Source of the DNA: JANSWP01 sp041941305
Lineage (GTDB): Bacteria; Bacteroidota; Bacteroidia; Chitinophagales; Saprospiraceae
Direction: 5' to 3'
Assembly: GCA_041941305.1 (NCBI GenBank)
Contig: JBGTQJ010000016.1
Coordinates: forward strand, 62,001-126,000
Length of the DNA: 64,000 bases
Part shown: in pieces, positions 25,530 through 34,827 of the stretch
How the letters are laid out: each line of letters opens with the position of its first letter
Position numbering within the stretch: position 1 is the first letter of the stretch
Notes under the pieces: model-generated
Told to the model about the DNA's origin: nothing
Seen by the model: only the letters and a program-made list of their open reading frames with translations
Database searches by the model: none
Translations under genes and position numbers: made by a program

Positions 25530-26285
25530 ATGCTTAGCATTACAGCAGTCAGTTATTTGAACACCAAACCATTTTTATATGGACTTGTAAAAAGCGGATT
25601 AGATAAAGAAATAAATTTGCAATTAGATATTCCTTCTGTCTGCGCAGAGAAATTGAGAGATGGCCAGGTCGATTTAGGCTTAGTACCAGTTGCAATTATA
25701 CCTGAAATCGAAACGCCACACATCATATCTGATTATTGTATCGGTACAGTTGGGGAAGTGAAAACCGTTTGTATTTTCTCTGAGTGCCCAATTGAGGAAA
25801 TGGAGCATATTTATCTCGATTATCATTCGAGAACTTCTGTCGAATTAGCAAAAATACTTTTAAGAGATTATTGGAAAGTAAAACCTCATATATTGGAGAC
25901 CAGGGAAGGATTTGAAAATAACATAAGAGGGAAAACTGGTGCGTTAATTATTGGTGATAGAGCCATAGGTTTAGACAAAAGCTATTCCTTTGTTTATGAT
26001 TTGGGCGAGGCATGGTTGAAACATACGGGCTTACCTTTTGTATTTGCTGCCTGGGTGAGTAATCGTCCTTTATCCAAAACAATGGTGACAAAATTGAATT
26101 ATGCCTTCCAATTGGGATTAGAGGAGATTCCCCAATTGATGTATTTACTTCCTTCACCACATCCAGATTTTGATTTGAAAGAATATTTTACAAACTATAT
26201 TAGTTATGAATTGGATGAATCTAAAAAGAAAGCTTTAGATATATTTCTAGAAGAATTGGATCCTGTTCTGGAATTGAACTACTAG
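25530..26285 (+). CDS. mqnA: Chorismate dehydratase, menaquinone biosynthesis
   Basis: A 251-residue protein of the periplasmic-binding-protein-like MqnA family: ITAVSYLNTKPFLYGL at the N-terminus, DLGLVPVAIIPE (about residue 48-59) and LIIGDRAI are hallmark stretches. It converts chorismate to 3-[(1-carboxyvinyl)oxy]benzoate, the first committed step of the futalosine pathway. There is no signal peptide, so it acts in the cytoplasm despite its fold. Together with mqnE in this cluster it shows that the organism makes menaquinone by the futalosine route; mqnB, mqnC and mqnD are not in the window. A five-unit hexamer repeat sits immediately upstream of the start. Confidence 0.93.
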   Translation: MLSITAVSYLNTKPFLYGLVKSGLDKEINLQLDIPSVCAEKLRDGQVDLGLVPVAIIPEIETPHIISDYCIGTVGEVKTVCIFSECPIEEMEHIYLDYHSRTSVELAKILLRDYWKVKPHILETREGFENNIRGKTGALIIGDRAIGLDKSYSFVYDLGEAWLKHTGLPFVFAAWVSNRPLSKTMVTKLNYAFQLGLEEIPQLMYLLPSPHPDFDLKEYFTNYISYELDESKKKALDIFLEELDPVLELNY

Positions 26286-26509
26286 GTTTTTTAATCTTTG
26301 AAAGTCCCAAAATTTGCATCCAATTAAATACTTGCCTTCTTCGTAAATATTCAGTCTTCAAAAAATTTCCAATTTTTCAACAAAACTGTATCTTCGTCGC
26401 CGCTTAAAAAGGGTCGTAATCCTAGGCTTAGATAGGTAAATCCTTACCCCTTTGAGTCAAAAACCTAGAATTTAGACCTGAATTCCTAACCAACACAAAA
26501 TTTCTACCT

Positions 26510-27634
26510 ATGATTGTTGGCATATTGAAGGAAGGCGAGGGCGAAAATAGAGTTGCCGTAACGCCAGATACGATTACAAATTTTCAGAAATTCGGAATTG
26601 AAAAGATTTTAGTTGAAAAGGGGGCTGGAGAAAATGCATATATACAGGATGCCGAATATCAGGAAAAAGGAGCAGAAATTTCTGATTCCAAAACCATTCT
26701 TAAAGATTCCAACATTGTTATAAAAATTCATCCAAACAGCGAATTTAAGAATCTTTCCAAAGAGCAAATTTTCATTGCTCAAATGAATCCACTCAGCCAA
26801 AAAGATTTGGTGGATGATCTCCTTAAGACCAATCTCACAACTTTTAGCATGGACTTGATACCTCGAACAACCAGAGCACAAGCAATGGATGTTTTGTCTT
26901 CCATGGCTACTGCTGCTGGTTATAAGGCTGTTTTGATGGCAGCAACACATTTACCTACCTTTTTCCCTATGTTTATGACTGCGGCAGGTACAATTAAGCC
27001 TGCTAAGGTTTTGATTTTGGGTGCTGGTGTAGCGGGACTACAAGCTATTGCAACAGCAAGAAGGTTAGGTGCAGTAGTTGAGGCATTTGATGTAAGAGCT
27101 GCTGCTAAGGAAGAAGTATTAAGTCTGGGTGCCAAATTCGTGGAAGTAGAAGGTGCAACTGATGATACTACAGCTGGTGGTTATGCTGTAGAGCAAAATG
27201 AGGAGTATAAAAAGAAACAAGGAGAAAAAGTACAAGAACATTGTATGCAAGCAGATGTAGTCATATGTACGGCTCAAATTCCTGGACGTAAAGCCCCAGT
27301 TTTAGTGAAAAAGGAAACAGTAGCAAATATGAAAAAAGGAGCTGTAATTGTTGATTTGGCAGCTTCAACAGGAGGAAATTGTGAATTGACGGAGAACGAT
27401 AAAACCCTGCAAAAGCATGGTGTTACAATAATAGGAGATTCCAATCTTTCTTCTTCAATTCCCAAGGATGCCAGTCAGATGTTTAGTAAAAACATTTCCA
27501 ACTTTATGAAGCTTTTAGTAAAGGAAGGAGCCTTGAATTTGGATTTTGAGGATGATATTATTCTTGGAACCTGTCTGACTCATGAGGGTGAAATCAAAAA
27601 TGAAAGAGTAAAGAAAATCCTGACTCCAGCTTAA
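26510..27634 (+). CDS. pntAA: NAD(P) transhydrogenase alpha subunit, part 1 (NAD-binding)
   Basis: A 374-residue soluble subunit of proton-translocating transhydrogenase. It begins IVGILKEGEGENRVAVTPDT, the alanine dehydrogenase/PNT N-terminal motif, and carries the Rossmann turn VLILGAGVAGLQAIATARRLGA (about residue 165-186) for NAD(H). The membrane part of the alpha subunit is a separate gene immediately downstream, so this is the split (PntAA/PntAB/PntB) form common in Bacteroidota and alphaproteobacteria. The three genes run in order and form an operon. The enzyme transfers hydride between NADH and NADP+ using the proton gradient, supplying NADPH. Confidence 0.95.
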   Translation: MIVGILKEGEGENRVAVTPDTITNFQKFGIEKILVEKGAGENAYIQDAEYQEKGAEISDSKTILKDSNIVIKIHPNSEFKNLSKEQIFIAQMNPLSQKDLVDDLLKTNLTTFSMDLIPRTTRAQAMDVLSSMATAAGYKAVLMAATHLPTFFPMFMTAAGTIKPAKVLILGAGVAGLQAIATARRLGAVVEAFDVRAAAKEEVLSLGAKFVEVEGATDDTTAGGYAVEQNEEYKKKQGEKVQEHCMQADVVICTAQIPGRKAPVLVKKETVANMKKGAVIVDLAASTGGNCELTENDKTLQKHGVTIIGDSNLSSSIPKDASQMFSKNISNFMKLLVKEGALNLDFEDDIILGTCLTHEGEIKNERVKKILTPA

Positions 27635-27682
27635 TTAAGCACAATTAACTTAACCACAAACAATAACATTTAACAAATAAAT

Positions 27683-27991
27683 ATGGATCAGATAGCTAGT
27701 TTCTTTTTGGAAAATCTGGATATGGTTTATATCGTAATCCTGTCTATTTTCCTCGGAGTAGAGGTTATTTCAAACGTTCCGGCCATTTTGCATACCCCAT
27801 TAATGTCAGGTGCAAATGCAATTCATGGAGTTGTGATTATTGGAGCCATCATTGTTATGGGACATGCTTCACCAGATGATTATTTGGCTTTGACGCTTGG
27901 ATTTTTAGCAGTTGTCTTGGGAACGTTGAATGTAGTTGGTGGTTTTGTCGTCACCAACCGTATGCTCGAAATGTTTAAAAAGAAAAAATAA
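27683..27991 (+). CDS. pntAB: NAD(P) transhydrogenase alpha subunit, part 2 (membrane)
   Basis: A 102-residue membrane subunit with three hydrophobic helices (about residues 14-34, 45-60 and 68-90). The segment VISNVPAILHTPLMSGANAIHGVVIIGA is the conserved PntAB sequence containing the helix-loop that helps form the proton channel. It lies 48 bp after pntAA and 85 bp before pntB. Confidence 0.95.
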   Translation: MDQIASFFLENLDMVYIVILSIFLGVEVISNVPAILHTPLMSGANAIHGVVIIGAIIVMGHASPDDYLALTLGFLAVVLGTLNVVGGFVVTNRMLEMFKKKK

Positions 27992-28076
27992 GGGTGATAA
28001 CTGAGTTTAGAATTGGGATTATTGAATTTTTATTACAAGTCCAATTCTTAAGTCAGACCGCTGAAAAATCATCAAA

Positions 28077-29468
28077 ATGGAACAATTCCTTCTTGAAATA
28101 TCCTATCTCATTGGTTCAATTACATTTATTATTGGACTAAAAATGTTGAGTAGTCCTGATTCAGCCCGAAAAGGAAATTTAATTGCCGCTTTTGGAATGG
28201 GACTAGCCATTCTGGGTACTATTCTTTTTCATGAAAAAGATGGGCAAGGAATAGGTAATATTGTCTGGATTTTTGCCGCAATGGTTTTGGGAACAATTAT
28301 CGGGTGGCTAATGGCTATGAAGGTGAAAATGACCGCGATGCCACAAATGGTATCCTTTTTTAATGGAATGGGAGGTGCGTGTGCCGCCATTATATCTATA
28401 GTAGAATTTGGAGCACATGGTTCACATGAACCAGGATTTTTACTAACCGTTTTTCTCGGACTGGCAATTGGTTCAGTTTCTTTCTCAGGAAGTATGATTG
28501 CTTATGGGAAACTTGACGGTTGGATTAGAGATATTTATTCAAATGTTTTTACTGTAATTAATTCTCTTTTCTTGATTGTAATCTTGGCATTGGTGTTTAT
28601 TGGAGCTTTTTCACCAGATATGTTAGGTGAAAATTTGTTATGGATTTTATTGGGTGTTTCCTTGTTATATGGGGTTCTATTTGTCATGCCAATCGGAGGG
28701 GCTGATATGCCTGTTGTCATTTCTCTTTTAAACTCATTTACTGGAGTTGCAGCTGCATTTGGTGGATTTTTATATGACAATCCTGTGATGTTAACTGGCG
28801 GTATATTGGTAGGTTCTGCTGGCACTATTCTAACAGTTTTGATGTGTCAGGCAATGAACCGCTCATTAATGAATGTAATCATTGGATCCTTTGGTGGTGG
28901 AGGTGGAAGCAGTGCCAGAGGGGCTGCTGGTGAACAGGTAGCTAAAGAAGTAAATTTAATGGATGCCGCAATCATGTGTGCATATTCCAGCAAGGTTTGT
29001 ATTGTTCCTGGTTATGGGCTTGCTGTTGCCCAGGCACAACATGTTTGTCATGAATTTGAGAAACAATTGGAGGAAAAAGGTGTAGAAGTAATTTATGCAA
29101 TTCATCCAGTAGCAGGTCGTATGCCTGGACATATGAATGTTCTTCTGGCTGAGGCAGATGTACCTTATCCCAAATTGCAGGAAATGGAAGATGTCAATCC
29201 TATGATTGGTCAAGTGGATGTTGTAATTGTGGTAGGAGCAAACGATGTAGTAAATCCTGCTGCTGAAGATGACCCTGGAAGTCCTATTTATGGAATGCCC
29301 GTCATTAAAGTTTGGGATGCTAAATCAGTAATTGTTATGAAAAGAAGTATGCGTCCCGGATATGCCGGAATTCAAAATCAATTGTTTTTCCATGAACGAA
29401 CAAAGATGTTGTTTGGCGACGCTAAAGATTCTTTGAATTCTTTAACAAGTGAGGTGAAGAATCTCTAG
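28077..29468 (+). CDS. pntB: NAD(P) transhydrogenase beta subunit
   Basis: A 463-residue subunit with about eight membrane helices in the N-terminal 260 residues and a C-terminal NADP(H)-binding domain. Characteristic sequences are MPQMVSFFNGMGGACAAIISIVEF (about 92-115, part of the proton pathway), GGADMPVVISLLNSFTGVAAA, and the NADP domain VCIVPGYGLAVAQAQH and VVIVVGANDVVNPAAEDDPGSPI. Together with pntAA and pntAB it forms the complete proton-translocating transhydrogenase in the inner membrane. Confidence 0.96.
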   Translation: MEQFLLEISYLIGSITFIIGLKMLSSPDSARKGNLIAAFGMGLAILGTILFHEKDGQGIGNIVWIFAAMVLGTIIGWLMAMKVKMTAMPQMVSFFNGMGGACAAIISIVEFGAHGSHEPGFLLTVFLGLAIGSVSFSGSMIAYGKLDGWIRDIYSNVFTVINSLFLIVILALVFIGAFSPDMLGENLLWILLGVSLLYGVLFVMPIGGADMPVVISLLNSFTGVAAAFGGFLYDNPVMLTGGILVGSAGTILTVLMCQAMNRSLMNVIIGSFGGGGGSSARGAAGEQVAKEVNLMDAAIMCAYSSKVCIVPGYGLAVAQAQHVCHEFEKQLEEKGVEVIYAIHPVAGRMPGHMNVLLAEADVPYPKLQEMEDVNPMIGQVDVVIVVGANDVVNPAAEDDPGSPIYGMPVIKVWDAKSVIVMKRSMRPGYAGIQNQLFFHERTKMLFGDAKDSLNSLTSEVKNL

Positions 29469-29496
29469 AAAAAATATTGAATTGAAAATATATTGG

Positions 29497-29526
29497 AGCC
29501 CTGGTTCATAAGACTAGGGCTTTTTT
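29497..29526 (+). terminator. Intrinsic terminator after pntB
   Basis: Stem AGCCCTGGT (29497-29505) / ACTAGGGCT (29513-29521), 8 of 9 pairs, 7-base loop, followed by six T's. It may also work on the opposite strand for the short minus-strand frame described next to it. Confidence 0.85.
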
Positions 29527-29587
29527 GTATTATTCATTAAATAGTTTTGGTATTTAATTTCAATAATTACTTTATCCTCCCTGCAAT

Positions 29588-29659
29588 TTACTCCTTCTTA
29601 GTGTAATCGCCATTATTTGCAATTGAGATTTGAGCAAAAAACATCAGTCCCAATAGCAT
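29588..29659 (-). other. Short minus-strand frame resembling a signal peptide (uncertain)
   Basis: A 23-codon frame from an ATG at 29659 to a TAA at 29588 encodes a hydrophobic start (MLLGLMFFAQISIA) followed by a polar tail (NNGDYTKKE). It looks like a signal peptide with a truncated mature part and is followed on its own strand by the bidirectional hairpin at 29497-29521. It is either a relic of an exported-protein gene, a very small exported peptide, or chance. Most of the remaining 29527-29858 spacer shows nothing recognisable. Confidence 0.2.
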
Positions 29660-29858
29660 AGGAGTTATTGTTCTTTTCGTACTTCGTAATTAGGCGAATT
29701 TCAGTCCAGGATGAAATCGGAATATGTCAATAAATCATATTCTAAAAAACAACCAAATGTAAACAAAATGTTTTGGAAAGACTTTGAAAAAGCTATTTTT
29801 GAACAAATTTTGACTTTGGCATATATCAATATTAGAAACCTTAATAAATATTATTGAT

Positions 29859-31289
29859 ATGATTAAAATCTTTACATGTTTTTTTATAGTCACTTCTTCA
29901 ATATTCTTGAATGCCCAATGTGATTGTCCACCTCTTCCTGATGATATTTCGGGTAAAACAGTTTTAAACGTTTCAACTGTAGCAGAGTTGCAAAGTGCTC
30001 TTCAAGACTGTAATGCAAATGGAGGAGATTACACTATTTTACTTGAAGATGGTATATATGAATTGACCAACAATTTATTGTACATCAGTCAAAATATGAA
30101 AAATTTGACGATACGTTCCGCATCAGGCAATCGAGACGCTGTGGTCATACGTGGACAAGGTATGGGTGGAAATGTAGGATATATTTTTAATGTAGCTGCG
30201 AGTCATTTCACTGCGGCAGATATTACAATTGGATGGATTTCTGTTCATCCTATACAAATTCATGCCGAACATAATGCAGATAGCTGTTTGATCCAAAATG
30301 TACGTATCGTAAATGGAAGGGAACAAATGTTGAAGGTTTCCGGTAACGCTTCTCCTACCTTCTCTGATGGAGGAATTGTACAATGTTGTTTGTTCGAATT
30401 TCCAGATGGAATTGCCTACCAATGGTATACTGGAGGTATCGACGCCCATAGAGCAAAAAATTGGCAAGTAAGGAACAATACATTTAAACACATTCGAAGC
30501 CCGGAAAACAATTTAGCTGAACATGCCATTCATTTCTGGTCTGATTCTGAAAATACATTGGTAGAAAATAATTTAATTATCAATTGTGATCGTGGTATTG
30601 GTTTTGGGCTGGGGAGCAAACAGCATTTTGGAGGTATTATTAGAAATAATTTCGTTCATACTTCAAGAGACGTAGGTATTGGGCTTGAAAGTTCACCAGA
30701 CACAAAGGTTTATAACAATACTGTGATTACTGAAAATTATTTCAACTCAATTGAATATCGTTTTGAAGAAACCACAAACGTGCATATTGCTAATAATTTG
30801 GTTAATGAGGATATCGCCTCAAGGAATGGCGGAACTGGATTGGTTGAAAATAATTATCAAAATACCAATATGGATATATTTGTGGATGCTGCCAATTACG
30901 ATTATCATTTGAATGATAATATAACGGGAATTGTAGATGCTGGGTTAGAGCTTACAAATGTCAATTTAGATTACGATTGTCATTCCAGGAATAGTGCGGG
31001 TATTCCAGATATTGGCGCAGACGAATTTGATTCTTCTATTAGTTCAATTCGTCAAAAAGAAACTCCTGAATATTTTTTATATCCCAACCCAACAACTGGA
31101 AAGTTTTCTATATTTAGTGATAATTTAATTGAAATGGAATTGTGGACCGCAAACGGGCTGACCATTTTAAAGAAAAAACCTATCAATGGATTATTAAATA
31201 TGAATATTTCCAATTTTCCTAAAGGTGTTTATCTCATTGTGATGAAATTTAGAGGAACTGTTTTGATGCAAAAAATTATACGAGTATAG
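29859..31289 (+). CDS. Secreted parallel beta-helix protein with T9SS sorting domain
   Basis: A 476-residue secreted protein: signal peptide (about 1-19, LNAQC), a pectate-lyase-like right-handed beta-helix body with many N-N-x-hydrophobic turns (VRNNTFKHI, VENNLIINC, IRNNFVHT, VYNNTVI), an IPDIGADEF sequence near residue 388-395 that commonly ends such domains in Bacteroidota, and a C-terminal T9SS domain (FLYPNPTTGKFSIF to VLMQKIIRV). Its fold suggests a polysaccharide lyase or a carbohydrate-binding surface protein; I cannot identify catalytic residues with confidence. No PUL-type susCD pair is adjacent. Confidence 0.8.
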   Translation: MIKIFTCFFIVTSSIFLNAQCDCPPLPDDISGKTVLNVSTVAELQSALQDCNANGGDYTILLEDGIYELTNNLLYISQNMKNLTIRSASGNRDAVVIRGQGMGGNVGYIFNVAASHFTAADITIGWISVHPIQIHAEHNADSCLIQNVRIVNGREQMLKVSGNASPTFSDGGIVQCCLFEFPDGIAYQWYTGGIDAHRAKNWQVRNNTFKHIRSPENNLAEHAIHFWSDSENTLVENNLIINCDRGIGFGLGSKQHFGGIIRNNFVHTSRDVGIGLESSPDTKVYNNTVITENYFNSIEYRFEETTNVHIANNLVNEDIASRNGGTGLVENNYQNTNMDIFVDAANYDYHLNDNITGIVDAGLELTNVNLDYDCHSRNSAGIPDIGADEFDSSISSIRQKETPEYFLYPNPTTGKFSIFSDNLIEMELWTANGLTILKKKPINGLLNMNISNFPKGVYLIVMKFRGTVLMQKIIRV

Positions 31290-31347
31290 GGTTTCCTTCC
31301 TGATTCTTTTTATATAGGTTCATATTGATTTAGTAATCATTTATTTT

Positions 31348-31833
31348 ATGTATCCAAAAATAATTCTATTTGCCTTTGCCCTGCTTTTTCCTCTTTTAAC
31401 TAAAGCCCAGATTACCACCATAGTTAAAGAAGAGCCCAGGCCCAATATATCTGAAGATGAAGACTTAATGACCGTCCAGTATGTGTTGTTGCGGCAACAA
31501 GATGATTGGAACAAGGGAGATATCGATGCATTCATGGAGGGGTATTGGAAATCTGAAAAGTTGCAATTTATAGGAGGAAGTGGAGTTACATATGGTTGGA
31601 AAAATACCCTTGAAAACTATAAAAAACGTTACCCAGATAGAGCTGCAATGGGTAAGCTAACATTTGATATAATAAATGTTGAAAAATTAAGCAAGAAATC
31701 CATAATGTTGGTTGGCAAATGGCATCTACAGCGTGAAAAGGATAATCCGAAGGGACATTTTATGCTAATTTGGAAAAAAATCGGCAGGAGTTGGGTAATT
31801 ATTGCTGATCATACCAGTTTGTCATCTAGTTGA
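31348..31833 (+). CDS. Exported DUF4440/SnoaL-like protein
   Basis: A 161-residue protein with a signal peptide (about 1-20, LLTKAQ) and a nuclear-transport-factor-2-like cone fold of the DUF4440 family: LRQQDDWNKGDIDAFMEGYW and the end HFMLIWKKIGRSWVIIADHTS are the conserved first and last elements. Family members are mostly of unknown function; a ketosteroid-isomerase-like pocket suggests binding of a small hydrophobic molecule. It probably sits in the periplasm. The last 8 bp overlap the convergent coaX gene. Confidence 0.85.
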   Translation: MYPKIILFAFALLFPLLTKAQITTIVKEEPRPNISEDEDLMTVQYVLLRQQDDWNKGDIDAFMEGYWKSEKLQFIGGSGVTYGWKNTLENYKKRYPDRAAMGKLTFDIINVEKLSKKSIMLVGKWHLQREKDNPKGHFMLIWKKIGRSWVIIADHTSLSSS

Positions 31834-32593
31834 TTTCTATGTTGTTTATGATAAATTTTAGACCTTCCAGGGTCAAATTTGGGGCAATTTCATCAAAATC
31901 ATCTTCAAGAGGCTTGAGAATTTGTGAAAGCCCGCCAGTAGCAATTACTTTAAATTGTTGTCCAACCTCATTACGGATACTTTCAATTTTGTGCCTAACC
32001 AGTCCGACATAACCCACCAAAATGCCACTTTGTATGGCTTTAACGGTATTTCCTCCCAAAACAGAGTCTGGATATTCTAAGGGAACTTCTGGCAATTGGG
32101 CAGCATTTCCTGCTAAAGACTTTATAGCTGTTTTTAATCCCGGTGTAATTGAAACACCTAGGATTTTCCCTTTTTTGGAAAGTGTAGTAAAAGTTAAAGC
32201 CGTACCAAAATCAATAATGATACAGTCAGATTGGTACAAATGAAAAGCAGCAACTGTATTGGCTATCAAATCAGCACCAATTTCTTTTGGATTATTAATC
32301 TCAATGGGCAATCTGAGATAAATTTCATTATCTAAAATGAGTACTGAACGATCGAAGACTTTTTCAAAAATCGATTTTATATGTTTGGTTAGGTTTGGGA
32401 CTACTGAACATATAATGATTTGATCAACTCGACTTTTATCAATATTATTTTGTTCAATTAACGCAGATATTTGAAAGGAATATTTCCAGAAATAATCAAC
32501 TTTGGTTTCTAACCGCCAGATATATTCCCAATTATTCATGGTATTTACCCCAATTACAATATTGGTATTACCGATATCAATTGCAATTAGCAT
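31826..32593 (-). CDS. coaX: Type III pantothenate kinase
   Basis: The start is set at the ATG 32593 (MLIAIDIGNTNIVIGV), because the further upstream open frame is basic and unlike the family. The 255-residue protein has the ASKHA phosphate motif DIGNTN (about residue 5-10), GADLIANTVAAF (about 100-111), IIDFGTALTFTT, and GVSITPGLK, all diagnostic of CoaX. It phosphorylates pantothenate in the first step of coenzyme A synthesis. Type III kinases need a monovalent cation. It is divergent from murB with 77 bp between start codons, and its last 8 bp overlap the convergent DUF4440 gene. Confidence 0.93.
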   Translation of the reverse strand: MLIAIDIGNTNIVIGVNTMNNWEYIWRLETKVDYFWKYSFQISALIEQNNIDKSRVDQIIICSVVPNLTKHIKSIFEKVFDRSVLILDNEIYLRLPIEINNPKEIGADLIANTVAAFHLYQSDCIIIDFGTALTFTTLSKKGKILGVSITPGLKTAIKSLAGNAAQLPEVPLEYPDSVLGGNTVKAIQSGILVGYVGLVRHKIESIRNEVGQQFKVIATGGLSQILKPLEDDFDEIAPNLTLEGLKFIINNIEIN

Positions 32594-32637
32594 AGGTATA
32601 TTATTTATGAATTTTATCAAAAATCCTTTCTCAGATC

Positions 32638-32645
32638 TACCTTTG
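32638..32645 (+). promoter_or_regulatory. Putative -7 promoter box for murB
   Basis: TACCTTTG, matching TAnnTTTG, 25 bp before the murB ATG. A TTTTA at 32612-32616 (21 bp upstream) may serve as a weak -33 element. Confidence 0.5.
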
Positions 32646-32670
32646 AGCTTTTTGAAATTGCGCCGAAGAT

Positions 32671-33681
32671 ATGACAATCATTCAAAATCAGACCTTGAAA
32701 TATTTCAACACTTTTGGCATAGAAGTTATTGCCAAGCAATTCGTTGAAATTCAGACACTTAGTGAAGTGAAAGAGATATGCAAAAAACAAGAATATTCAA
32801 AATTCAATATCCTTGGTGGAGGGAGCAATATTTTGCTAACTGGTGATCTGGAAGGACTGACACTAAAAAACGCTATAAAGGGAATTCAAGTCATTTCCGA
32901 AAATGAAGAAGAGGTAATGGTGTCAGTTGGAGGAGGTGTTATTTGGCATCAATTTGTAGTTTGGGCATTAGAAAACAACCTGGGGGGTATTGAGAATTTA
33001 TCCCTAATACCTGGTACAATTGGTGCAGCACCTATTCAAAATATTGGTGCCTATGGGGTAGAATTGGAACAAGTTTTTGATAGCTTGAAAGCTGTTCATT
33101 TGGAAACAGTAGAAGTACTTGAATTTAATAGTGTGGATTGCCATTTCGGTTATAGAGATAGTATTTTTAAAAATGAATTAAAGGGAAAAGTTTTTATTAC
33201 CCAAGTCAATTTCAAACTCTCAAAGAAACATGTTCTAAATATTGCTTATGGAGCTATTCAACAAATTTTAGAAAAATGGGAGATTCGCAATCCTTCAATT
33301 CATGATGTGAGTAAGGCAGTTATCCATATCCGGCGAAGTAAACTGCCAGATCCTGCAGCTATCGGTAATGCTGGTAGTTTTTTTAAAAACCCTGAATTAG
33401 AACTAAAACATTATAACCAATTACAAAAAGAATTTCCAGGAATAGTTGCCTACCCATTGGAGAACGGAAAAATTAAAGTCCCAGCAGGTTGGTTAATAGA
33501 ACGGGCTGGATGGAAAGGAAAACGATTTGGAGATGCTGGCTGTCATGAAAGACAAGCCTTGGTTTTAGTAAATTTTGGAAATGCTTCAGGGACTCAAATT
33601 AAAGCCTTATCAGAAGAAATCAAAAAGTCCGTTATGCAAAAGTTTGGGGTAGTACTTAACAGCGAGGTAAATATTTGGTAA
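32671..33681 (+). CDS. murB: UDP-N-acetylenolpyruvoylglucosamine reductase
   Basis: A 336-residue flavoenzyme of the MurB type I form. FNTFGIEVIAKQFVEI, GGGSNILLTGD (FAD-binding, about residue 48-58), LSLIPGTIGAAPIQNIGAYGVEL and YRDSIFKN are conserved, and GNAGSFFKNPEL contains the catalytic serine. It reduces UDP-GlcNAc-enolpyruvate with NADPH to UDP-MurNAc for peptidoglycan. It is divergent from coaX, with its own promoter box. Confidence 0.96.
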   Translation: MTIIQNQTLKYFNTFGIEVIAKQFVEIQTLSEVKEICKKQEYSKFNILGGGSNILLTGDLEGLTLKNAIKGIQVISENEEEVMVSVGGGVIWHQFVVWALENNLGGIENLSLIPGTIGAAPIQNIGAYGVELEQVFDSLKAVHLETVEVLEFNSVDCHFGYRDSIFKNELKGKVFITQVNFKLSKKHVLNIAYGAIQQILEKWEIRNPSIHDVSKAVIHIRRSKLPDPAAIGNAGSFFKNPELELKHYNQLQKEFPGIVAYPLENGKIKVPAGWLIERAGWKGKRFGDAGCHERQALVLVNFGNASGTQIKALSEEIKKSVMQKFGVVLNSEVNIW

Positions 33682-33685
33682 AAAC

Positions 33686-33718
33686 AGTTGTGAAAGATTT
33701 CAAAAATCTTTCACAACT
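33686..33718. terminator. Terminator between murB and the C1 peptidase gene
   Basis: Perfect 15-bp inverted repeat (33686-33700 / 33704-33718, core GTTGTGAAAGATT) with a 3-base loop, between convergent genes. A T-rich tract follows on the minus strand but hardly on the plus strand, so it favours the peptidase transcript. Confidence 0.75.
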
Positions 33719-33726
33719 TAATTGCT

Positions 33727-34827
33727 CTAAAGTGATAGTTTAGCTAAAATGTCCTTTGGTACAGCATCCTTATGTACTAAAAATCCAACAGTTTTCAGAT
33801 CAAAATATGGAGCAGACATATATAAATATCCTTTGTAGTCGGAGACTTCTCCCCAAGAATTTTTGACGATATAATATTTAGTTCCATATTGGTCTTTAGC
33901 CATACCTGTGATGTGCATCAGGTGATCATCTGTAGTTGAATAATTCATGAAAGTTTGTTGTCGCAATTCCTGTGTTACTTTAACCTCATCTGCAGGTGCC
34001 TCAAACATATCCTTCCTTCCTTTATCTTTTGGTAAAATAGCTAGCCCATTCTTTGCTGAAAACCCCTTTTCACTAACGTCCCCATCCCAAGCTATGGTAA
34101 AATTATGTTCCATAGCATGATCGACTATTTTCTGGAAATCTTCAAAAGGAACATTGAAATAAGAACCATTGGAATAATTGTCAGGAATTTCCAAAATACA
34201 TTCTTCATAAAAGGGGTGGTGGGTATATGAAGTAAAGCTGATATAGTCATCTGGATTGATGCCTAGTTCATCTGAAAAACTTTGGGGAGTGTATTTTTTC
34301 CCTTCGTATACAAAAGTTTCCGGACAATCTCCCATATATACGTCTATTAGAGCATCAAATGCACTTTGCCATTTAGAACTTGGTCTTTTTCCTTTGATAA
34401 TTCCATCAAGCATTCCCTTGAGTGCTGCTTCCATTTCAGAATGATCGTGAACTGTCTCCCCCTCAAGTAAACCACTGTATACAGATTCTGGAACAATTCC
34501 ATTCATTTTGTATGCTCTAATAACATCATGACCCAGGCTTCCTTGACTGAAATTAGCTTTGCCTTGACGAAGTACATAGTTTCGGGCTTTGTCTGCATAT
34601 ATATTTCTAACTACATGCATTTCAGACAAATCATAAGTTGGTTTTCCCATTCTAATCAATTCTGACTCCAGATAGGAAACTGTACTAAAGCTCCAACATG
34701 TACCCGTTCTTTGTTGGTTTTTTACTGAAGTACATTCGCAATTGTATACGATTTCAAAATTATATTGAGCTAAGCATATATTGAAAACGAATAGTAGACT
34801 AAGAATAGTTAATAGGTTTTTTTTCAT
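33727..34827 (-). CDS. Secreted C1B cysteine peptidase (bleomycin hydrolase-like)
   Basis: A 366-residue papain-fold peptidase with a signal peptide (about 1-20). The active-site cysteine lies in QRTGTCWSFSTVS (Cys about 43), the His in DDHLMHITGMAKD (about 305) and the Asn in YIVKNSWGE (about 325), which is the full C1 triad. DLSEMHVVRNIYADKA and FSQGSLGHDVIRAYKMNGIVPE are features of the bleomycin hydrolase / aminopeptidase C (C1B) group. Unlike cytosolic PepC proteins, this one is exported, so it probably degrades peptides in the periplasm or outside the cell. It is a single-gene transcript. Confidence 0.9.
   Translation of the reverse strand: MKKNLLTILSLLFVFNICLAQYNFEIVYNCECTSVKNQQRTGTCWSFSTVSYLESELIRMGKPTYDLSEMHVVRNIYADKARNYVLRQGKANFSQGSLGHDVIRAYKMNGIVPESVYSGLLEGETVHDHSEMEAALKGMLDGIIKGKRPSSKWQSAFDALIDVYMGDCPETFVYEGKKYTPQSFSDELGINPDDYISFTSYTHHPFYEECILEIPDNYSNGSYFNVPFEDFQKIVDHAMEHNFTIAWDGDVSEKGFSAKNGLAILPKDKGRKDMFEAPADEVKVTQELRQQTFMNYSTTDDHLMHITGMAKDQYGTKYYIVKNSWGEVSDYKGYLYMSAPYFDLKTVGFLVHKDAVPKDILAKLSL

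Larger units (their letters stand above)
29469..29858. other. Spacer between pntB and the beta-helix protein gene
   Basis: Besides the pntB terminator and the short minus-strand frame, this 390-bp stretch contains no recognised gene, RNA or repeat. It is AT-rich and contains the upstream region of the T9SS beta-helix gene; no clear TAnnTTTG box was found. Confidence 0.5.

Noticed and set aside
26286..26509. Possible riboswitch or RNA upstream of pntAA
   Set aside because: Only weak partial pairing (AAAGGG with CCCTTT) is visible and no known RNA motif; left as ordinary spacer.
32594..32677. Extension of coaX to 32677
   Set aside because: The added residues are basic and unlike CoaX; they also cross the murB promoter and its start region. 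The ATG at 32593 gives the canonical DIGNTN start.
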